Origin: Rutstroemia sp. NJR-2017a BVV2
Lineage: Eukaryota > Ascomycota > Leotiomycetes > Helotiales > Rutstroemiaceae
DNA length: 64,000 bases
Direction of reading: 5' to 3'
NCBI GenBank assembly: GCA_002946415.1
Contig: NJPS01000034.1
Span: 620,001-684,000, forward strand
Position numbers and translations under genes: made by a program. A model generated the notes under the pieces. That model searched no databases. It worked only from the letters and a program-made list of their open reading frames with translations, and was not told where the DNA came from. Below, piece by piece: positions 1 through 12,702 of this stretch; the stretch's first letter is position 1; each line of letters starts with the position of its first letter.

Positions 1-2609
1 AGGTTTCGCTGAAGGTGGAGGAGGTGGAGGTGGAGGTGGAGCTCCTCTGGGAATATCAGCTGACGTCCTAGGAGGAGGCTGCGACGGTAAAGGTGGAGGG
101 ACAGCTCGTGGTGCTGGTGCCGGTGCCGCTTGCGGCGGAAGAGGCGGTGGAGCGAAAGTTGGCGAAGCAAGTGGCGATCTAGGAATTGAGCTATCGTCAT
201 CTCCTGTCTCTTTCGCGTGTGATTTCAATGCATCCTTGTGAGGAGCAGCAGATGCAATGTCTGTGTCGTAATCACCCTCATACTCTGTGCCTTCCTCATC
301 TCCCACAGGTGGTGGGGGAGGATTAGAAGTCGGAACTACCTCCTTGTCCCCGGTAGATGATCGGCTTAAAGTGGCACCTGGTGGTGGTGGTGGCGGTGCT
401 CGGTCTTGGGAAGGTGCTGGAGGAATACCGAATGGGATAGGCGGAGGAAGTCTGCTCGCACGTTTATTACCGGGCGTTCCAGGTGATTGAGGGGAAGATA
501 TTTGATCCGGGTTGAAGTACGACGGTCTCCTGCCGGGCGGTGATCTAGGGGAACCTGGGCCTTCAGGTCGCGGTGGAGCTTGAGGTGGCCCTGCGCTAGG
601 AGTCGATAAAGGGATCGTCGAAGCTCGAACAGACATTTCATCATCTGACTCAGACCCCGCACTTGGAGACATAGGCATCGAAGAAGCTGCAGTTACGGGT
701 CGAGCTAGAATAGTCAATATTTGGAGAAAATACGATAGTGATAATATACTAACAGTCTGTTGGAACCGGCGGGGGAGCTGGTCGTCCGCTTGGAACTGGT
801 GGAGGCGCACTAGCCTCATGACTTGGAACTGCGTGAAAATTTTAGTTTTGTACGAACTTTTTTTAGAGGAAGAAACTTACCGGATGATAACGCATAATCT
901 TCCTCTTTCTGGGGAATCACATCCTCAACGTCTGGCACCACATCGACTGGTCGAGTAGTTGATACTGCTGGCAGCTGATCCTCACTCTCTGCCTTCTTCT
1001 CCACTTCTTCCGGACTACGTACTCTAGACAAGCCAGGTAATGGAATCATAGGAACAGGTGGAGCACTTGCTAATGGAGATCCGACTGATTCGGATTCGGC
1101 AGTACCTGGCCGCTTTTGACCGGGAAGTGATGGTTTCTTCTTCTTTGGTGGAAGTGGAGCCGGCATTGGCATCCCGCCGCCAAACATACCGTGCATACCC
1201 ATACCTCCACTCATTTTTGCCATTCGTGCTCTTAATTCCTCTTTGCGTCGCACCTCAGGATCAATATCGTCTTCTTCCTCCTCCTCCTCCCCCCCCTCCT
1301 CCTCCTCCTCTACTTTCTCTTCTTCGGCATCTCCACCAGCTTCCGGTTCCTCAACAGCCCCTTCTTCCTCGCCTACATCCGGCTCGACAGCTGGAGCAGC
1401 CGGGGCACGGACTGGTGGGTGAGGTGGTCTAGCTCGTGGCTTATCGTCGCTATCATCCTTGGTAGAAGCTTCATCCATCTCTTCAGCAGTAGTCTCAGCT
1501 GCATTAGACATATCTGCTTCATTGCCATCCTCAACCGATACTGGAGCGGCATCTCGAGATGACTTTGGTCGTCGTGGCAATGCAGCCTCCTCTTCTCTTG
1601 TGGAGTCCATCGAAGCTTTTCTGGCAGCCTCGCCAGGTTCTTTCGATTCCAAGCTAGCAGTGTCTCCACCTTCCTGTACTTCATGAGACTCAAGTCGCTT
1701 CTTCGGAGGACGCTTAGGCTTTTCCTTCTTCAGGGCAGCATCGGCATGTCTCGCAGCTTGTTCCATTTGTTGCTTCTGCAGAAGAGCAATGCGTTCTTTT
1801 AGACTTGTCGGCTTTGGCTGTTCCTCCTCGCCATCGTTATTGCCTGGCGATGTTGGTGCCAGCCCTGCACGTTCCGCTTGCTCTTGATTCTCAGTCTCTT
1901 TCGCCGCAATCTCTGGATCTTCTTCGCGCCTGTAAATTTTCGTTGGCGGAGGCTCGCGAGGTGGAGGAACGTAGGCATCCTTTCGTGGAGGGGGTGCGAC
2001 AAAAGGCTTCTTTATGAAGTTATTGGAACCTCCGGAACTGAATCCAGCAGGTTTGAAAGGAGCAGGTGGAGGTGCAGCTTTATTGAATGCTGCGATACGA
2101 TCTCGGAACGACCCACCACTTGACTTCTCAGTAACAGGAGGGGACGATGGCTTTTGGCTTGGAGGGGGCTTTGCAGCTGCCTGTGCTGGGGGTGGAGAAG
2201 CCGGTTTCGCAAGTTTGGTGACTTTGGGAATCGGTGCAGGTGCAGGTGGTTGTTCTTGTACAACTGAAGCTTCAGGTGCCGCTTCAGGCTCTGTCTCGGG
2301 CTCAGGTTGTGCTATTGGCGCTTTTATTGGTTCAGGAGCGGTAGAAGGTGGGATTGGTTCGGCATCCTTCTTTGGACGATTGACACGAGTAGGCCTTGGA
2401 GGGGCAGTTGGTTCGTACTTTTCCACAAAGTTTCTTGGAAAGATGCCCTCTTGTTTGACACCTGAAGCATCAACATACTCTCCAGAATACCACTCTGCAT
2501 CCTCTTCCTCTGTAACCGTAATAATTTGACCGCTCGGGAAGTGGAGGTCGTCATCATGCGGAGAAGTGTACTCATACACAGCTTTCACTTTAAATGGTGT
2601 TATTGACAT
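1..2609 (-). CDS. BBC1: Bbc1/Mti1-like SH3 protein, 3' end outside window
   Basis: Likely an endocytic actin-patch adaptor that binds type I myosin and restrains Arp2/3-driven actin assembly, as yeast Bbc1 does. An SH3 domain occupies about residues 5-66 (ALYEY-like start, EWYSGEY, IFPRNFVE end). It is followed by a long disordered part rich in Pro, Ala, Glu and Lys, with polyproline runs that could be SH3 or profilin ligands. Three exons are visible on the minus strand: 2609-881, 828-754 and 704 to beyond base 1. Donors GTAAGT and GTTAGT and acceptors CAG and TAG keep the frame open. The conserved C-terminal domain of the family would lie left of the window. The call rests on the N-terminal SH3 plus architecture, so another SH3-polyproline endocytic protein remains possible. 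Confidence 0.72.
1270..1310. repeat. CTC/CTT microsatellite coding a Glu-Gly run
   Basis: A pyrimidine triplet run on the plus strand, interrupted by eight C. It is read in the minus-strand SH3 gene as two poly-Glu blocks separated by Gly-Gly. The triplet unit keeps the frame, so length changes would only alter the acidic tract. Confidence 0.8.
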
Positions 2610-3547
2610 CTTGAAGATGCTTGGTAGGCTACCCGCTTAAACTGGTGTTGTTACTTTGTCCCACCTAATTGTCGAGTTCGGTAACGAACAAGGTTCGTAA
2701 CGGTGCCAACGCCGGCTTCGAGAGGAACAGCTTCTAGTATTGTAGCCCAACCTGCACAAGTCGTCGATTCGGTGTATTTACTGGTTGTGAAGGTCAGGGG
2801 AGGAAATGTTGGATGTCCTGAGAGGCGGGGCGGTGTTTGTATCTAACTCTTGCTAGTCTACGTCAGCGTGATGTTGCATGGTATGAATGAAACGGCAGAA
2901 GTCAGGATGAGCCAAGTTGGGACGCAATTTGCGAGTTATCAATCTCTAACTTACCATGGAGATTCAAAATCAGGAAGATGCGTACCATGTAAGGAAGTAT
3001 TAAGTACTAAAAGCACGTCCAATTGCAGAGTAAGGAAAGTGGTTTGGAGAATGAGGTCTTGTTTGTATTGGATGGCGGTGCTGCGGGCTGCTCAAGTGGT
3101 TAGAGTGGGAAAAGTAAGTTAGCGGTTGTGTGGAAGTAAAGGTCATAAAGTGGTGGTGCATGAGCTGGTGGGCAAAATATGCTCAGTGCTCTCACTGCCA
3201 ACGCTGCTCTCTCATTTGCTTAAGTGTGGAAAATGGGAAGTTGCTGGCTGTTGCTTTAGGTTGCTGGTGCTGGTGCCACATAATTGTGGCTCGGCATTTT
3301 GAGCAGGGGCCCCTCGGCTATCGCCTTATCCTACTAAGCTGCGAAAGAGCGAAAGCCAATGAGGCTTGCATGAGAACTTAGAACGGCAATGAGATTCTCC
3401 AAGCTGCATTATTCACCGAATAAACACAAATCCGCGCTATTTTGAAAACAACGAAACAATCTACCAAACTACATGACACGAGTTCTTCAGATCAGCCCTT
3501 TGAATCAACACAACCGAACCCCAACCCACCCGCCATACGACATCACC
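2610..3547. promoter_or_regulatory. Divergent promoter region of SH3 gene and RTR1
   Basis: About 0.94 kb between two start codons that face away from each other, so it should hold both promoters and both 5' leaders. I see short unconvincing reading frames only, and no clear TATA box or spliced small gene. Confidence 0.5.
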
Positions 3548-4441
3548 ATGGCTACCCCTCAGAGACCACCAAAATCCATCCTCAAGAAATCCACATCCTA
3601 CCCCTCCGCCACCGGCTCTCAAGCTGACCGCAACCGCGAAATTGCTCTATACCACGCGCGGCTCATCCAGGAACGCAAGGACATCGAACTCGAGATCCTC
3701 TTCTCCACTGAAGCATTAATCGACTACCCACTGGCTAAATCCTCCCCCGCCATAACCTACGATGCCTCAAGTCCTTCGCCCGCCGACGCAAGATCCTTCA
3801 AAGAAATGCTGCGTCCTTTCCAACCCAGTGATTATGACGCGTTAATACTGGAAAGAAACCTGGACAATCGATGCGGATATACCTTATGCTCAAATCCCAG
3901 ACCTCGCGATGGCAAAGGAGGACAATGGAGGTTAATAGGAATGGGAGGGAAAGCGAAAGATTTTCGAATTGCAAAGAGAGAGGATGTGGAGAAATGGTGC
4001 TCGGAAGCCTGCGCTAGAAGGGCTTTATACGTGCGAGTACAGTTGAGTGAAACTCCGGCCTGGGAAAGAGGCGCATCTGCCGCGGTGCCCAACATCGATT
4101 TATTAGACGAACCAAAGTCAGACGAGGATATGGTTATGGATGGGATTGAAAATTTGGACCTGAATAAGCAGGAAGCCCAAAACAGGGAGCGGGAAGCTTC
4201 CAATTTAGCCTTGGAAAGAGGTGAAAGTAGCCAAGGGTCAGGGAAAAACGTTGCAAACTTCACTATCAAAGAAAAAGACGTTCGAGGAACCAATGTCAAG
4301 CCTCCAACGTTAGAGCCAAACGAACTCTCTGACCGAATGGATACTCTACATTTGAACCTGGAAGGTCATACATCAACATTCGATTCAAGACAATTATTTG
4401 GAGAAGAGGACGAGGAGATGGATACGGATTGGAAAATGTGA
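3548..4441 (+). CDS. RTR1: RNA polymerase II CTD phosphatase Rtr1/RPAP2
   Basis: Homologue of Rtr1/RPAP2, which removes Ser5 phosphate from the Pol II C-terminal domain during the initiation-to-elongation switch and helps polymerase import. The 297-residue protein has the family zinc signature: C109 and C114 (CGYTLC) with C151 and C155 (CSEAC), followed by the typical ARRALYVRVQL helix. The fourth ligand is Cys where yeast Rtr1 has His. The C-terminal 120 residues are acidic and probably disordered, ending with a conserved-looking acidic tail. I chose the ATG at 3548 because it sits in a CATCACCATGG context and starts MATPQRPPKSILKK. An in-frame ATG at 3473 would add 25 unlikely residues. No intron is needed. 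Confidence 0.88.
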   Translation: MATPQRPPKSILKKSTSYPSATGSQADRNREIALYHARLIQERKDIELEILFSTEALIDYPLAKSSPAITYDASSPSPADARSFKEMLRPFQPSDYDALILERNLDNRCGYTLCSNPRPRDGKGGQWRLIGMGGKAKDFRIAKREDVEKWCSEACARRALYVRVQLSETPAWERGASAAVPNIDLLDEPKSDEDMVMDGIENLDLNKQEAQNREREASNLALERGESSQGSGKNVANFTIKEKDVRGTNVKPPTLEPNELSDRMDTLHLNLEGHTSTFDSRQLFGEEDEEMDTDWKM

Positions 4442-4915
4442 TTGTTATTTTATTTGGATCTATTCGGAGTTACGATAGGATATGAGCAATGATACCCCCA
4501 ATGGCAAGTCATCAATCTGGACGCCAAGCAGAGATCTTCTAAAGGCAAGCACTATCCTGCAATCACACCACGGCAACACAATGAGAGACATCACGGGTTA
4601 GACTCGTCCAATCCTGTAATAAGGCATGGGTTATCTGCATGCTGAAAGAGGCAAAATATGCCGAAGCTAAAAGTAAAGTCACAGACTTACTTGAAGCTCG
4701 CAATTCGCGCAGTTAGGGGCTCCAAAATCACATTCAATAGCGGGGAAGGAAAATGGCAATCAAGCGTCATCTCCCGAAAGAGAATCGGCGACACCTTGGT
4801 GGGATATTTTTCTCACATTGATCTAGTATGCGCTTCCTGCCTGTAATACGCCGAGTAGTCATATGATCCATGTGTACCCATCCATAATTCCCAAACCCTA
4901 TGTAAAACAATTGAT
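4442..4915. other. Convergent 3' regions of RTR1 and RPS17
   Basis: About 0.47 kb between two converging stop codons. It should carry both polyadenylation regions. I see no further coding potential. Confidence 0.5.
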
Positions 4916-5467
4916 TTAATCTCTGCGAGGGGGTCTGTCGCCGAATCGTCTTGGGCCACGCTCGGTGGTCTGGGCTTGTGAGACAGCGATGACATTGACT
5001 GGGATAGAATCGAACTGTGATAATTCGTCAGAATGCAATCTTCACCTTGTTGGTTAGGAAACTTACACCAAGGCTCTTGAGGAGATCCTTTGTCTCGACA
5101 TCGACATCGAGTTGTCCGCTCTCGGAGCTGGAGACATCGAGAGCTGAGACTTCTGGAACGTATTGATCCTTTCTCTCTCTCTCTTCTTCTTGAAGCTTGA
5201 AGGAGATACCACGGACGGGACCACGTTGAATACGCTTCATCAAATGGGTGGTGTAACCAGCAATCTATTCCCCAGTTATCAGAATGCATATTTCCAGCCT
5301 TCCAATTGAAGTCAAAATACCTTGTTGCGGAGACGCTTCGAGGCGATGATTGCGATTTCATCGCAAATTCTCTTGTTGGTCTCGAAGTCGAGGGTCAACT
5401 TGGGGTAGTATCTCTCGATGATGACCTTGGCGGACTTCTTAACTGTCTTGGTACGAACGCGACCCAT
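4916..5467 (-). CDS. RPS17: 40S ribosomal protein eS17
   Basis: Structural protein of the small ribosomal subunit, 147 residues, the usual length. Three exons: 5467-5321 (49 codons, starting [14 protein letters not shown]), 5264-5067 (66 codons, containing [19 protein letters not shown]) and 5014-4916 (32 codons plus TAA, ending [11 protein letters not shown]). Introns use GTATTT..TAG and GTAAGT..CAG and both fall between codons, so the spliced frame is continuous and matches the family end to end. Leaving either intron in would disrupt the conserved protein. Minus-strand neighbours are HOS3 upstream and convergent RTR1 downstream. Confidence 0.96.
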
Positions 5468-6052
5468 GATTGCGGTTTGGGATTTGTTGTTGGCGGTGGT
5501 GCTGGTCGAAAGTTTGTCGTTGTCGAGAGTTTACAATTCCAATTCCCAAATAGTCGTTGTGTGGGAAAAGTTCAAAGTGCTCGCTTCGATTAGCGCTAGT
5601 CTAGGGTAGTGTTAGCCTAAATTGTACTGACATGATTGAGTTACAAGATCACATGATTTACCCCAAAGTCGGGGGCACACCCACGACACCCTTCCAGATC
5701 GCACATTACATGCTCCATTCTTGAATAGGAAAATATTACAGCATGATACCTGAAATGTGAGAGTGGACGTATCTACAGTCACTTAAATTACCGGAACAAC
5801 AAGTCAGTTACCATAGTACCATTTTCACCTTCTTCTACTATTATGATTAAGTACTCGACTCTGACGAGTTGGTATTGCTAATATAAATACATGTATCCCA
5901 AAATTAATCTCTCTAGAATGAAGTGCTCCTCAAGGAAAGGGTATCGTGAACAAAGAGAAAGTATGAGTTTGTGAAGGTGGTATGGCACCGATGCGGTCAC
6001 TATCTCAGTTAAAAATCATAATAATATAAAAGAAATCTAGAACCACCCATAA
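5468..6052. promoter_or_regulatory. RPS17 promoter and HOS3 3' region
   Basis: About 0.58 kb between the RPS17 start and the HOS3 stop on the same strand. It is AT-rich near 5870-6040. A 5'-UTR intron of RPS17 could be here but I cannot define one. Confidence 0.4.
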
Positions 6053-9000
6053 TCACTTTTGAGGAGTGACCGGAACATCCCAGATTGAAGGTGCTAGCTG
6101 TGAAGGCACAGGGGAGTCAGGGTTTTGTGATTTAGGTGAATGAGGTGTATCTTTGTTCTGGCTAGGATTCGGTTTAATGCCGAACGGTATGGTAGAGGTA
6201 GACGTGAAGACAGGAAGGTCAGATCGCTTCATCGGAGATATGGTGCCAGTGTTTGGAGGAAGCCACCGAAGTGGTTCATTTTGCGCAACCATGCTGGGTG
6301 GTGGGCCCTGTGGTTGGAATGGGACAAACTTGTCCGCATTGTATTCTGACGAATGGTCTGAATGATTACCGGACTCGAAATTCTCTGTAGACGGCCCAAC
6401 AGGGGAGCTGGCTGGTAAAGGTATTTGTTCAGCTTCTTGCATATGGACAGGCAAATGTGCAGGAAGACGCGGCTGATGAGTTGGTGAAATTGGTGAGATG
6501 TTTCTGACGGGCGTAGAAACTGAGGCGTTGGCAGGTACCGCCATCGGTACCGCCTCCGTATTGCTGGGGACGTTTTCATTTTCGTTTGAGCGATTCCCGA
6601 ATATGGTAGCTTCAGCTTCATGCTGCTTCGCTAATGCCTGGAGCCTTTCTTGTTCTTTAGCCTCCCTCTGAGCTTTAGTGATCAAATTTATTTTGATCTT
6701 CTTCATCCCAGATGTGAGACTATCCATATCAGACGTCGCATTACTGGCTACTATGTTAGAGGGAGCCGAATCGGTAGCAGCAGTGCCGCCATTAGGTGGT
6801 TCATTCGGATTGTTGTTCAGACCCTTCTTCCGAGCTCGCGATGGTTTCGTGGCGTCATTTCGAGCTTGGGCCGGGGCTCTTGTCTTCTTGACAACTATTG
6901 GTGGTGGGGCTGGTCCGCGAGAGCTCATAGAAGATCCTGGACGTACGCCCATAGAACTACCTGGTCTCTGGGAAAACGATGGAACTCTGTTTTGAGTGAC
7001 TGGGGGACTTCGGTGAGATGATACAGATTCAGAAATAACAGAGCCAGTTGTTGACGATGTACTAAGCCGTCTAGCGGATTGTTGAGTTCCTTGGGCATAT
7101 CTTGGTTCAGGCAATGGTACAGGATTTTTCGGAAGTGTGGCGGCCTAGCTTTTATTAGCATGATCATCGAAATAGAGAGTATTCTTACCTTGTCATTGGC
7201 TAGAGCGCCAGCACCAGCAACAGTCTTTCTACGACCCGACTTTACGGCAGGCTTTCTACTTTCATCCTTTTCAACAGTTTCCATTACCTTTGCTGACTTT
7301 CGCGTGCGGAGGGCCATTCTATTATTTGTGGATTCGACTGGTGTTGGTTGTTGAGCCACGTCCGACTGGCCTAACACTGATTGACGATCCCTTCTAGCTC
7401 GCGTCGCTTCTGCTGATAAATCCTCCCATTGGCAGCTCTTAGTTTGTCGATCAGTTGGAATGAGCAGTTTGCTTAATTCGTGAGCTGCAACAGTCCAGTG
7501 CACGTCAGGCGGAGGTGGAGTGGGTGACCTAGCAACCGAAGCTCGTGGTGATATACCATTTCTGAATGACATGGTGGATACGCTACGTTGTGCTTTGGGG
7601 GTGTTTGCAACTTTAGCGATGAATGATTGCGTAGGCGAGGAGAAATTGTGCGTGGCTGTATCTTTCGAAGGTTTCGGTGGTTCTTGAGGCTCAGTAGTAG
7701 TCATAGCGGCGTCAAGTTGCTCTAATCGGCCAAGAGACCACCAAAGCGGATCATATGGCTGCACACCATAAGGAGAGGGTGGGCTAATGTCGTGTGATCC
7801 GTTTATCTCGTCGATCCTACGACCCATTTCAAAGTTCAGACCTGACTGTGAATTCTCTGACTTGATATCAATAGGATCACTTCCTGCAAGACCACTAAGG
7901 TGACTCAAAACCCCAGTGCACAAGGCCCTGTCGCTATAACCACCTTCAAGAACACTAATGATCCTTCCGTCGACCCCTGTGCCTTCCTCGGCTGCAAGTT
8001 TGACGACATCTCGTGTCAGACGAGCATAAAACTCAGTAGGAACGTTAACCTTATGACGCTGCATACCCGAACTTTCCCATTCACTCGCATCGAAACCCGC
8101 AGAAAGGAAAATGGCAGCTTTTGGCTTGGGCAAGTTTGGTGACGATTCAAACCGATCAGTTTGCGTTCGTAAGAAACTGCGAGTTTTCTCAAGCAGAACA
8201 GAATACCTTGTCTCGTACAGATCCCAGAACTCTGCCTCGTCTTTCCAGGGTTGCAAGTGGACATTCCAAATATTCTGACCATGTGCATTTTCGATACAAA
8301 GACTAGCATTCTTCACCTTTTCTTGATCGCCCATCTCACATGGATAAGAATTAATGTCATGCAGACTGAAATATCCAATGGACGTCTTCTTCCACGGTTG
8401 TGCATTTTTGGCCACGCCGTTGGCACGAGCATTGTGCTCCCATGCGATTGCTTGAGATCCATCTCCATGATGAAGATCAAAATCAATGATAGCTGCATGA
8501 GTCAATCCATGGGTGAGCGCGGCATGCGATATTCCAACATGAACATTGTTTAGCCAACAAAATCCCGAAGGATAAGATGCAGAGCAATGATGACCTGGAG
8601 GTCTTATCACAACAAAAGTCCGGCGCGGTCCCCGCCCGCTCGATGATCCTTCAAAGACTGCGTCGACTCCTTCACAGACGGCACCAAGAGCACCTTCCAT
8701 CGCTTCCAGTGATTCCGAACACAAGTAGAGATCTCCTTCATGGAACTTGGCTGGAGTCTCTTCGCCTGGCCCCCTATTCATCTCCGGCCTAACTAACTCC
8801 TTTCCATTAAGAGCTAGCTTTGCCTCTGCATTATCACACATAATTTTTAATTCCTCCATCCACTTTGTTCCATGTACGTTTGTGATTGCTTGTGATGAGA
8901 GCGCCATTCGGCGGGTCGTTTTGCATATATTGAAGGGTGTGCTGGGAATTGTAGAAGCTTCCATGCCAGGGTAAAGAGGATATCGACCTTCTGAGTGACG

Positions 9001-9690
9001 TTCACCTAACCGTACATACGCCACTGACAATCCAAGTATGCTGGCATGAATTCTTTCAGGCCGCTCAACTATAGTGCTCAAGGAATTTCTTGAGGTCTTA
9101 GGGCGAGAATAGCGATGGCCATAGCATGAATCGTGAAGAATGACAATGGTGTCGGCTGTCCTTGAACCATCATTGCTATTTTGTAGGTTTATTTCGGATT
9201 GAAAATGCGCGCTTGCAATTGAAGCCGCTGTGTGTCGTGGGGATGGCTCGCGCACATTCTCCGTCTCTGCAAGATTCGATTTGGTACTCATTACGGACGG
9301 CGATCTAGCTGGATATTGCGAAGACGCTCTGCGAATTGTTGTTGATTTATTTAGCGTTGACCCTCCACCTGTAAGATAATTCAACGACGGTTTTCTGGGC
9401 AGTCCTGGAGTAGAGGAGCGGCGATCAATACTCATAGTACTTGGACTTCTGTACAAGGGGCTCGGGGGTACTGGACTTCTCGCAGGCGACGGATAACGAT
9501 TTTGTTGACCTGGAGATCTTGCAGAAGAGGCGGATCGCGGCGAAGGGGGAACTGCTGCCCGAGAAGCGTTGCTTATGGAAAGACGTTTCAAAGGTGTTGA
9601 CAATGGTATGTCGTTGCCATTTGTTGATGGGGATAATAGCGCGGGCGAAAGACTGGCATTTTCGCCGGTATTTGGAGATGAGTGCGACAT
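6053..9690 (-). CDS. HOS3: Hos3-type class II histone deacetylase
   Basis: Zinc-dependent lysine deacetylase of the Hos3 group, 1197 residues. The catalytic domain spans about residues 182-610, with RPPGHH (363-368), FDLHHGDGSQ (404-413), SAGFDA (530-535) and EGGY (582-585). D405, H407 and D534 are the expected zinc ligands and H367/H368 the catalytic His pair, all intact. The first 180 residues are Ser/Pro/Arg-rich. The C-terminal half is long, disordered and basic, which is typical of filamentous fungi and much longer than yeast Hos3. Exons are 9690-7189 and 7144-6053 with a 44-nt intron (GTAAGA..TAG) between codons. The start ATG begins MSHSSPNTGEN. A 36-codon upstream frame precedes it. 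Confidence 0.93.
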
Positions 9691-9945
9691 AGTAAATAAA
9701 CAATGAGCGAAGCGGAATTTAGTGAGATGAGGTTTGTTGGAGCTGAAAGCTCACCCTTCACTGGACTGTCTTCACTTTCTTCAATTCCCCTTTGATGGTG
9801 ATGTTGCCCGAATTTTTGAGATGCGAAAGCTATGACGATGGAAGGTGCATGCGATTCCAACGCGTGTTGGAGGGATGGCGGACCCCTGTTTGAACTACTG
9901 TAAGATCGTGCAGCCTGGTGTGGAGCCAAAACGTCTTTTGGAGGC

Positions 9946-10056
9946 TTAAAACTTGAACTTCGTATATCGTGATTCTTGCAAATTTCGATGCTTGCCGGCG
10001 TGTTTGTGATGTTCAGTTTCTTGTTCTGTAGATCTCGAATTTTCCTGTTCGGCCAT
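9946..10056 (-). other. Possible upstream ORF in the HOS3 leader
   Basis: A 36-codon frame (ATG at 10056, TAA at 9948-9946) starting MAEQENSRSTEQ and ending TKFKF, 256 nt upstream of the HOS3 ATG. Its charged composition looks protein-like, but nothing shows it is translated. It may be an upstream ORF, a first exon of a small gene, or chance. Confidence 0.22.
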
Positions 10057-10237
10057 CTACCCCTCTTTGGTTTCAATACTTTGACGCTGTTTCAAATCGG
10101 ATCGCGTGTTAGGGAGAGACGTCTTTTCATTTCATGCTTCGTGCAGTATGAGTAATAGGTAAGTACCGAAACGTGATTTAACTTTCGAGTATTCCAAAGG
10201 GTATCTATTTTCTCTATATCTATCTATGGTCTATATC

Positions 10238-11568
10238 TTATTCCAGTAGATCAACGCCAACGGTCTTCAGCGCTTCAACTGCCCAATCCGGATACTTTGA
10301 CTTATCACCATGGAGATCTGCAAAGAACTTTTTCAAGAAGGCTGGAAATCTATCCTCAATGATGGCAACTCTGGCACTTCTCATGAGGGCCAATTGATAC
10401 CAAACATTATGCATGGTGAGCAGATGGGCCCCGACTGTTTCTTTGGCAGCCACGTGGTGAACAAATGCTCTGGTAATGCCCAGACCACCTTCTCCTTTAC
10501 GGCAACAGACGCATCCACATCCCTCTTCTACAGGACCAAAGTCATTGGCATATGATGCATGCCGCAAGTTCAAAACGCCGTACTTCGTAATCGCATTACC
10601 AAATCGTGCTGTGCGTGTGGGCCAGACACAGTCAAACATATCTGCACCAAGCGCAACGCTGACCATCAGGTCTTCTGGATATCCGATCCCCATCACATAC
10701 CTTGGTTTCAACTCTGGCAGAAGACCAGTGCATGTGTTAACGACACGACAGTAGTCTGCCTTGGCTTCACCACCACTCAACCCGCCTATTGCGATGCCCG
10801 GAGTTCCCCTTGCTACCATCTGTTCACAACATTCTCTTCGCATATCCAGATCTAGCCCTCCTTGTATAATGCAGAATAGATTTTGTGTAGTCGGATTCGC
10901 ATGTGCGGCAATGCAGCGGTCCAGCCACCGCACACTTCTCTCCATGGCTTCTCGCATTCGTTTCGCATCGGGAGAGGTGGTGACAAGGACATCGTCGAGT
11001 TGCATGATGATGTCGCTTCCTATGGTGTTCTGAAGAGCAATAGAATGTTCGGGGGTGAGTAGCATGGGAGAGCCATCATGCGGGCTTAGGAACCGCACAC
11101 CTTCTTCAGTAATATTGGCCAACTTCAGCAAACTAACCATCTGAAAACTAGCAAGTCCATGTCAGAAGGTGGAAGATTGGCTGATTCATGCGCTGACAAC
11201 GTTACCCTCCACTATCTGTCAATATATTGTGATTCCATCCCTGTAGCTTGTGTGCTCCGCCGACTTTTTCTAAAACTTCCTGTCCAGGTTTCAATCCGAG
11301 ATGATAGGTGTTATTCAGGCATAACCGGCACCCCGTTTCCTCCAATTGTTGTGGAGTCAGACCTTTGAGCGATGCCTGCGTCGCTACGGGCATAAATAAG
11401 GGAAGTTGTACGGGGCCATGTGGTAAGGTAAGAGTAGCAGCTCTCGCTTTCGTAGTCTGGCAATTTCGCGAGTGTTAGAGGGTCCGCAGCGTTGATGGGA
11501 GGACAAGATTAAGGACAAGAGCTTACAGAACAACGAGCGACTAAATCGAAAGTCAAGGCTGACGGCAT
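10238..11568 (-). CDS. Queuine tRNA-ribosyltransferase catalytic subunit
   Basis: tRNA-guanine transglycosylase (QTRT1 type), exchanging guanine-34 of GUN anticodons for salvaged queuine. In eukaryotes it works with a QTRT2 partner. The 400-residue protein has LTDSGGFQM (from residue 92), the nucleophile D270 in DMFDCVWPTR and the zinc set C308, C310, C313 and H339. Three exons: 11568-11527 (14 codons), 11456-11206 and 11147-10238. The introns are 70 nt (GTAAGC..CAG) and 58 nt (GTAACG..TAG). The second splits the second Gly codon of DSGGF and restores the conserved motif exactly. Presence implies queuosine salvage, since eukaryotes do not make queuine. Confidence 0.95.
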
Positions 11569-12702
11569 ATGAGTTATCGACGCCATGGAGGAATGGAGTT
11601 TTGAAAGGATCTCTCTCATGCAGTGCCGGTGTCTTTACGTGCGCCCCGTATAGTTTTGCTGCGGAAGAAATGAGAAAGGTTCTGGAAGGACGGATAGTGG
11701 GGTGATGGTTACAGCCTTGTGGGATTCATTCGCAGGGTTTTGGGATGGCTCGGGCGGGTGCATGGGCCGGCAAGGACTATTTTCCGTGCCGAGGCGACCA
11801 AAGAAAGGTCTCACTTGACTCTCATGCTTTCGCAGCCAAACGACGGTCAATAATACTCATATTAAGAAGATTCAAACAATTATACGAAAGTAGCCCTTGC
11901 GAAATAGACCCCATCTCGTTAGGTTTTCCTAGATTTCCCTAGAGTTTCCTAAATTGTGTTCAAGCACCTTCTCCTGATTGAAATCACCCCATTCCACTGT
12001 GTCTAGTAGCTTCTTCCCTGCTTCTTTTCATTCCTTTTGCTTCCTATTCTTACTCGTCACCGATACTTATCCACCACAATCAGACCACTTTCTCCTGCCC
12101 AAACAGGGGTTTGCTTCCACAACATTACTCGAATCTTGACATTTTTAACTTCATCACATACACCATCTCCATTATTCCTGCATTGGGAACTCCTCCTGCG
12201 GTTAAATGGTCGTCAGAAAGTTATCTGAACTCTTAAGCAGCTTTTTTAAGGTACGGGAAAGCCATGCTTCTCGTCTTGGCAACGACATATGCCGGATATA
12301 GTCTCTTAAACAACAAGTCGTTGCTTGGGCATCGTGGCATAGCCGTCCAGTCTGGATTGATGTCAGCTCACTATCCATATTTCATTTGCGTCGAGCTTCC
12401 ATCTACAGATTCTAGTGCATGGTGTCACATATATAGCAATCCGATTTGTCTGTCGGCTGTTCACCATTGCGTTTGCGTTGGCCAAAGTATCAGCTGGAGG
12501 TAAACGACACAAATACACACTTCACTTCTAGAGGAAGGCTGAACCATCCATCGCTCTTTCTTTTATGGCGACACAGATCTTCTATAGGACCATCTGATAT
12601 TTACTTTCAATTTCTACACATTCAGCTTAGACGTTATCGTTCATAGCACCTCTCGCTGTCCAACTCATCTCCATAGCTTATACGATTTACTCCCTTTTCA
12701 AA
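11569..12702. promoter_or_regulatory. Divergent promoter region, TGT and 2EXR genes
   Basis: About 1.1 kb between diverging genes. The half next to the 2EXR gene (12000-12700) is pyrimidine-rich on the plus strand, as fungal leaders often are. Short frames here have no recognisable content. Confidence 0.45.

Noticed and set aside
2014..2529. 171-codon plus-strand frame, Gly/Ser-rich
   Set aside because: It is the antisense of the Pro/Ala-rich part of the SH3 gene; low-complexity coding on one strand creates it.
4813..5361. 182-codon minus-strand frame
   Set aside because: It reads through both RPS17 introns in the wrong frame; the spliced eS17 protein explains the region fully.
9588..10076. 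162-codon minus-strand frame over the HOS3 start
   Set aside because: Overlaps the HOS3 N-terminus in another frame and shows no conserved content; the charged upstream ORF is the better reading, and that is weak too.
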